A stretch of DNA of 7,896 nucleotides from Bacillota bacterium (GTDB taxonomy: Bacteria > Bacillota > Clostridia > Oscillospirales > JAKOTC01): contig JAKOTC010000100.1 in assembly GCA_029776465.1 (NCBI GenBank), forward strand, positions 1-7,896, written 5' to 3'. Below, in pieces: positions 7,052 through 7,896 of this stretch. The position numbers and the translations under genes were made by a program. The notes under the pieces are model-generated. The model searched no databases, was not told the DNA's origin, and was given only the letters and a program-made list of their open reading frames with translations. Within the stretch, counting starts at the first letter, position 1; each line of letters starts with the position of its first letter.

Positions 7052-7540
7052 TCATCCTTTCTCAAAACGCTGCTCTCGGTTACTATCTTCGTTACTGTCG
7101 AGTACGGCAAGCAATATTTGTTTAAAAATCGAGGCTCTCAATGTATCACGCATCATCGGATCCAGGGGCTGGAGAGCCCGGTCGGACACAGCGGATAGAA
7201 TCATCCGGGCTTTGGGCGGGTCTACAATTCCAAATCCGGCCAAACTTTCTAAAATAGCTCGAAGGCTTTGCATATCCAGAGAATCGCCGATGGAGTTGAC
7301 GATATGCATCCCTATATGAGGAGAATTAATACGGGTAATTTTAATATAACCGCCGCCGCCCCTTCTGCTTTCCACCAGGAACCCATGTTCGGGGGTAAAG
7401 CGGGAGGTGATGACGTAATTGATTTGGCTTGGAACACAGCCCATCATGCTGGCGAGACTGTTTCGCTGAATCTCCATGATTCCGTCCGACAGTTCCAGCA
7501 TTCGCAGGATCTCTGCGGCGATACGATCGCTTAAAGTCAC
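7052..7540 (-). CDS. ctsR: CtsR, class III heat-shock transcription repressor (GTG start)
   Basis: CtsR is a dimeric winged helix-turn-helix repressor of clp genes and of its own operon. It loses DNA binding on heating and is then removed through McsA/McsB and ClpCP. With the GTG at 7538-7540 it has 162 residues, slightly longer than the usual 150-155. CVPSQINYVITSRF (35-48) is the recognition-helix region. RRGGGGYI (59-66) is the glycine-rich wing that contacts DNA and senses temperature in B. subtilis. The C-terminal domain contains RDTLRA (131-136). The GTG start is supported by AAAGGAG (7550-7556), 9 bases upstream, and by alignment to known CtsR N-termini. The upstream in-frame ATG at 7615 would run back through the operator and the -10 box, so it cannot be on the mRNA. 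It is the first gene of the four-gene operon. Confidence 0.96.
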   Translation of the reverse strand: MTLSDRIAAEILRMLELSDGIMEIQRNSLASMMGCVPSQINYVITSRFTPEHGFLVESRRGGGGYIKITRINSPHIGMHIVNSIGDSLDMQSLRAILESLAGFGIVDPPKARMILSAVSDRALQPLDPMMRDTLRASIFKQILLAVLDSNEDSNREQRFEKG

Positions 7541-7549
7541 AAGATCACG

Positions 7550-7556
7550 CTCCTTT
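7550..7556 (-). promoter_or_regulatory. Ribosome binding site of ctsR, overlapping a third CtsR-like heptamer
   Basis: AAAGGAG (minus strand) lies 9 bases before the GTG start and decides the start. Its first three bases are shared with an AGTCAAA heptamer (7554-7560), so a bound repressor could also cover the ribosome binding region of the DNA. Confidence 0.85.
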
Positions 7557-7559
7557 GAC

Positions 7560-7576
7560 TTTGACCATCTTTGACC
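7560..7576 (-). promoter_or_regulatory. CtsR operator
   Basis: The minus strand reads GGTCAAA-GAT-GGTCAAA, a full match to the CtsR consensus RGTCAAA-NAN-RGTCAAA. It lies just downstream of the predicted start of transcription (about 7580), where binding would block the promoter. A further AGTCAAA directly abuts it (7554-7560, sharing one base). This makes the operon autoregulated. Confidence 0.96.
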
Positions 7577-7586
7577 TTCTGTGAAT

Positions 7587-7615
7587 ATTATATGACAAAA
7601 ATTTGTAAATCGCAA
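7587..7615 (-). promoter_or_regulatory. Sigma-A type promoter of the ctsR operon
   Basis: On the minus strand a perfect -10 box TATAAT (7587-7592) is preceded by TTGCGA (7610-7615, four of six consensus bases) with a 17-base spacer. The expected start of transcription is about 7580, immediately upstream of the CtsR operator. Confidence 0.85.
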
Positions 7616-7671
7616 CGGGGCCTAAAAGTCAGGAAAGGTCAAGAGAAACAACCCGACCCGTTTTAGCTAAG

Positions 7672-7821
7672 TTAACTCGTCGGTGCTTTATTAATCTGGC
7701 TTTTTTGAGTTTTTTCATTGGTTTTCATTGATTTCGTTTTGGCCTGACGTGTCTCGTGCTGGAGTGAACGCCTCTCCCCTGTTCCGCCGTCCATGTTCAT
7801 AAATTGAGATGTTGTTTTCAT
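7672..7821 (-). CDS. Small basic hydrophilic protein, unknown function (49 residues)
   Basis: I do not recognise this protein. The frame runs from ATG at 7819-7821 to TAA at 7672-7674, with GGGAGG (7827-7832) 5 bases before the ATG. It begins MKTTSQFMNMDGGTGERR and is rich in Lys, Thr, Gln and Ser in its second half. It has no Cys, no Trp, no membrane segment and no signal peptide, and is net basic. The composition recalls minor small acid-soluble spore proteins, but no family motif was seen. A sigma-G-like promoter candidate lies at the right distance upstream. It is co-oriented with ctsR, ending 57 bases before that promoter, and no terminator hairpin is visible between them. It could be a chance frame; the ribosome binding site and the near absence of other open frames here argue moderately for a real gene. 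Confidence 0.5.
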   Translation of the reverse strand: MKTTSQFMNMDGGTGERRSLQHETRQAKTKSMKTNEKTQKSQINKAPTS

Positions 7822-7849
7822 AATATCCTCCCGTTTTTTAAATTAAAAA

Positions 7850-7879
7850 TATTGTGGATGATTTGGATGAAGTTTATAC
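7850..7879 (-). promoter_or_regulatory. Candidate sigma-G-like promoter for the 49-residue ORF
   Basis: The minus strand has GTATA (7875-7879), 18 bases, then CACAATA (7850-7856). The B. subtilis sigma-G consensus is about GHATR-N18-CATNHTA, so only one base differs. Transcription would start near 7843 and give a leader of about 22 bases containing the GGGAGG site. Short A/T-rich motifs arise by chance, so this is tentative. Confidence 0.35.
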
Positions 7880-7896
7880 GCATGGTTGATTTAATC

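Noticed and set aside
7541..7615. Upstream in-frame ATG extending CtsR by 25 residues
   Set aside because: It overlaps the CtsR operator and the -10 and -35 boxes, upstream of the predicted start of transcription. The GTG at 7540 has AAAGGAG at good spacing.

Overview
The window reads as chromosome of a spore-forming member of the Bacillota, most likely the class Clostridia. The reasons are a complete ctsR-mcsA-mcsB-clpC protein quality control operon, strong Shine-Dalgarno sites (AAGGAG type), a perfect CIRCE element, and a gene for an SspF-like small acid-soluble spore protein. Species cannot be fixed from the sequence alone.

Layout, left to right. Positions 1-381 (+) hold the C-terminal end of a GH31 family alpha-glucosidase-type enzyme, closed by a strong terminator. 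A sigma-A type promoter overlapping a perfect CIRCE operator then drives htpG (540-2426, +), the bacterial Hsp90. Facing htpG is a 58-residue alpha/beta-type small acid-soluble spore protein gene (2495-2671, -). The two converge on a shared bidirectional terminator. A gene-poor stretch of about 320 bases follows. A strong hairpin (2994-3025) then ends the minus-strand operon, which is read from right to left: ctsR (7052-7540), mcsA (6542-7045), mcsB (5524-6558) and clpC (3030-5510). Its promoter and a textbook CtsR operator lie at 7560-7615. Upstream of that, and in the same direction, is an unrecognised 49-codon ORF (7672-7821) with a good ribosome binding site and a sigma-G-like promoter candidate.

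How it works together: CtsR represses its own operon. Under heat or protein stress the McsA/McsB arginine kinase inactivates CtsR and marks damaged proteins with phospho-arginine, and ClpC (with ClpP encoded elsewhere) unfolds and degrades them. HtpG is an independent ATP-driven chaperone, apparently placed under HrcA by the CIRCE element. The window therefore joins two heat-shock regulons (HrcA and CtsR) with one clear spore gene and possibly a second one.

No strikingly new system is visible. The points most worth a second look are the small ORF upstream of ctsR, the layered CtsR-type repeats, the CIRCE in front of htpG, and the hairpin in the leader of the spore protein gene.
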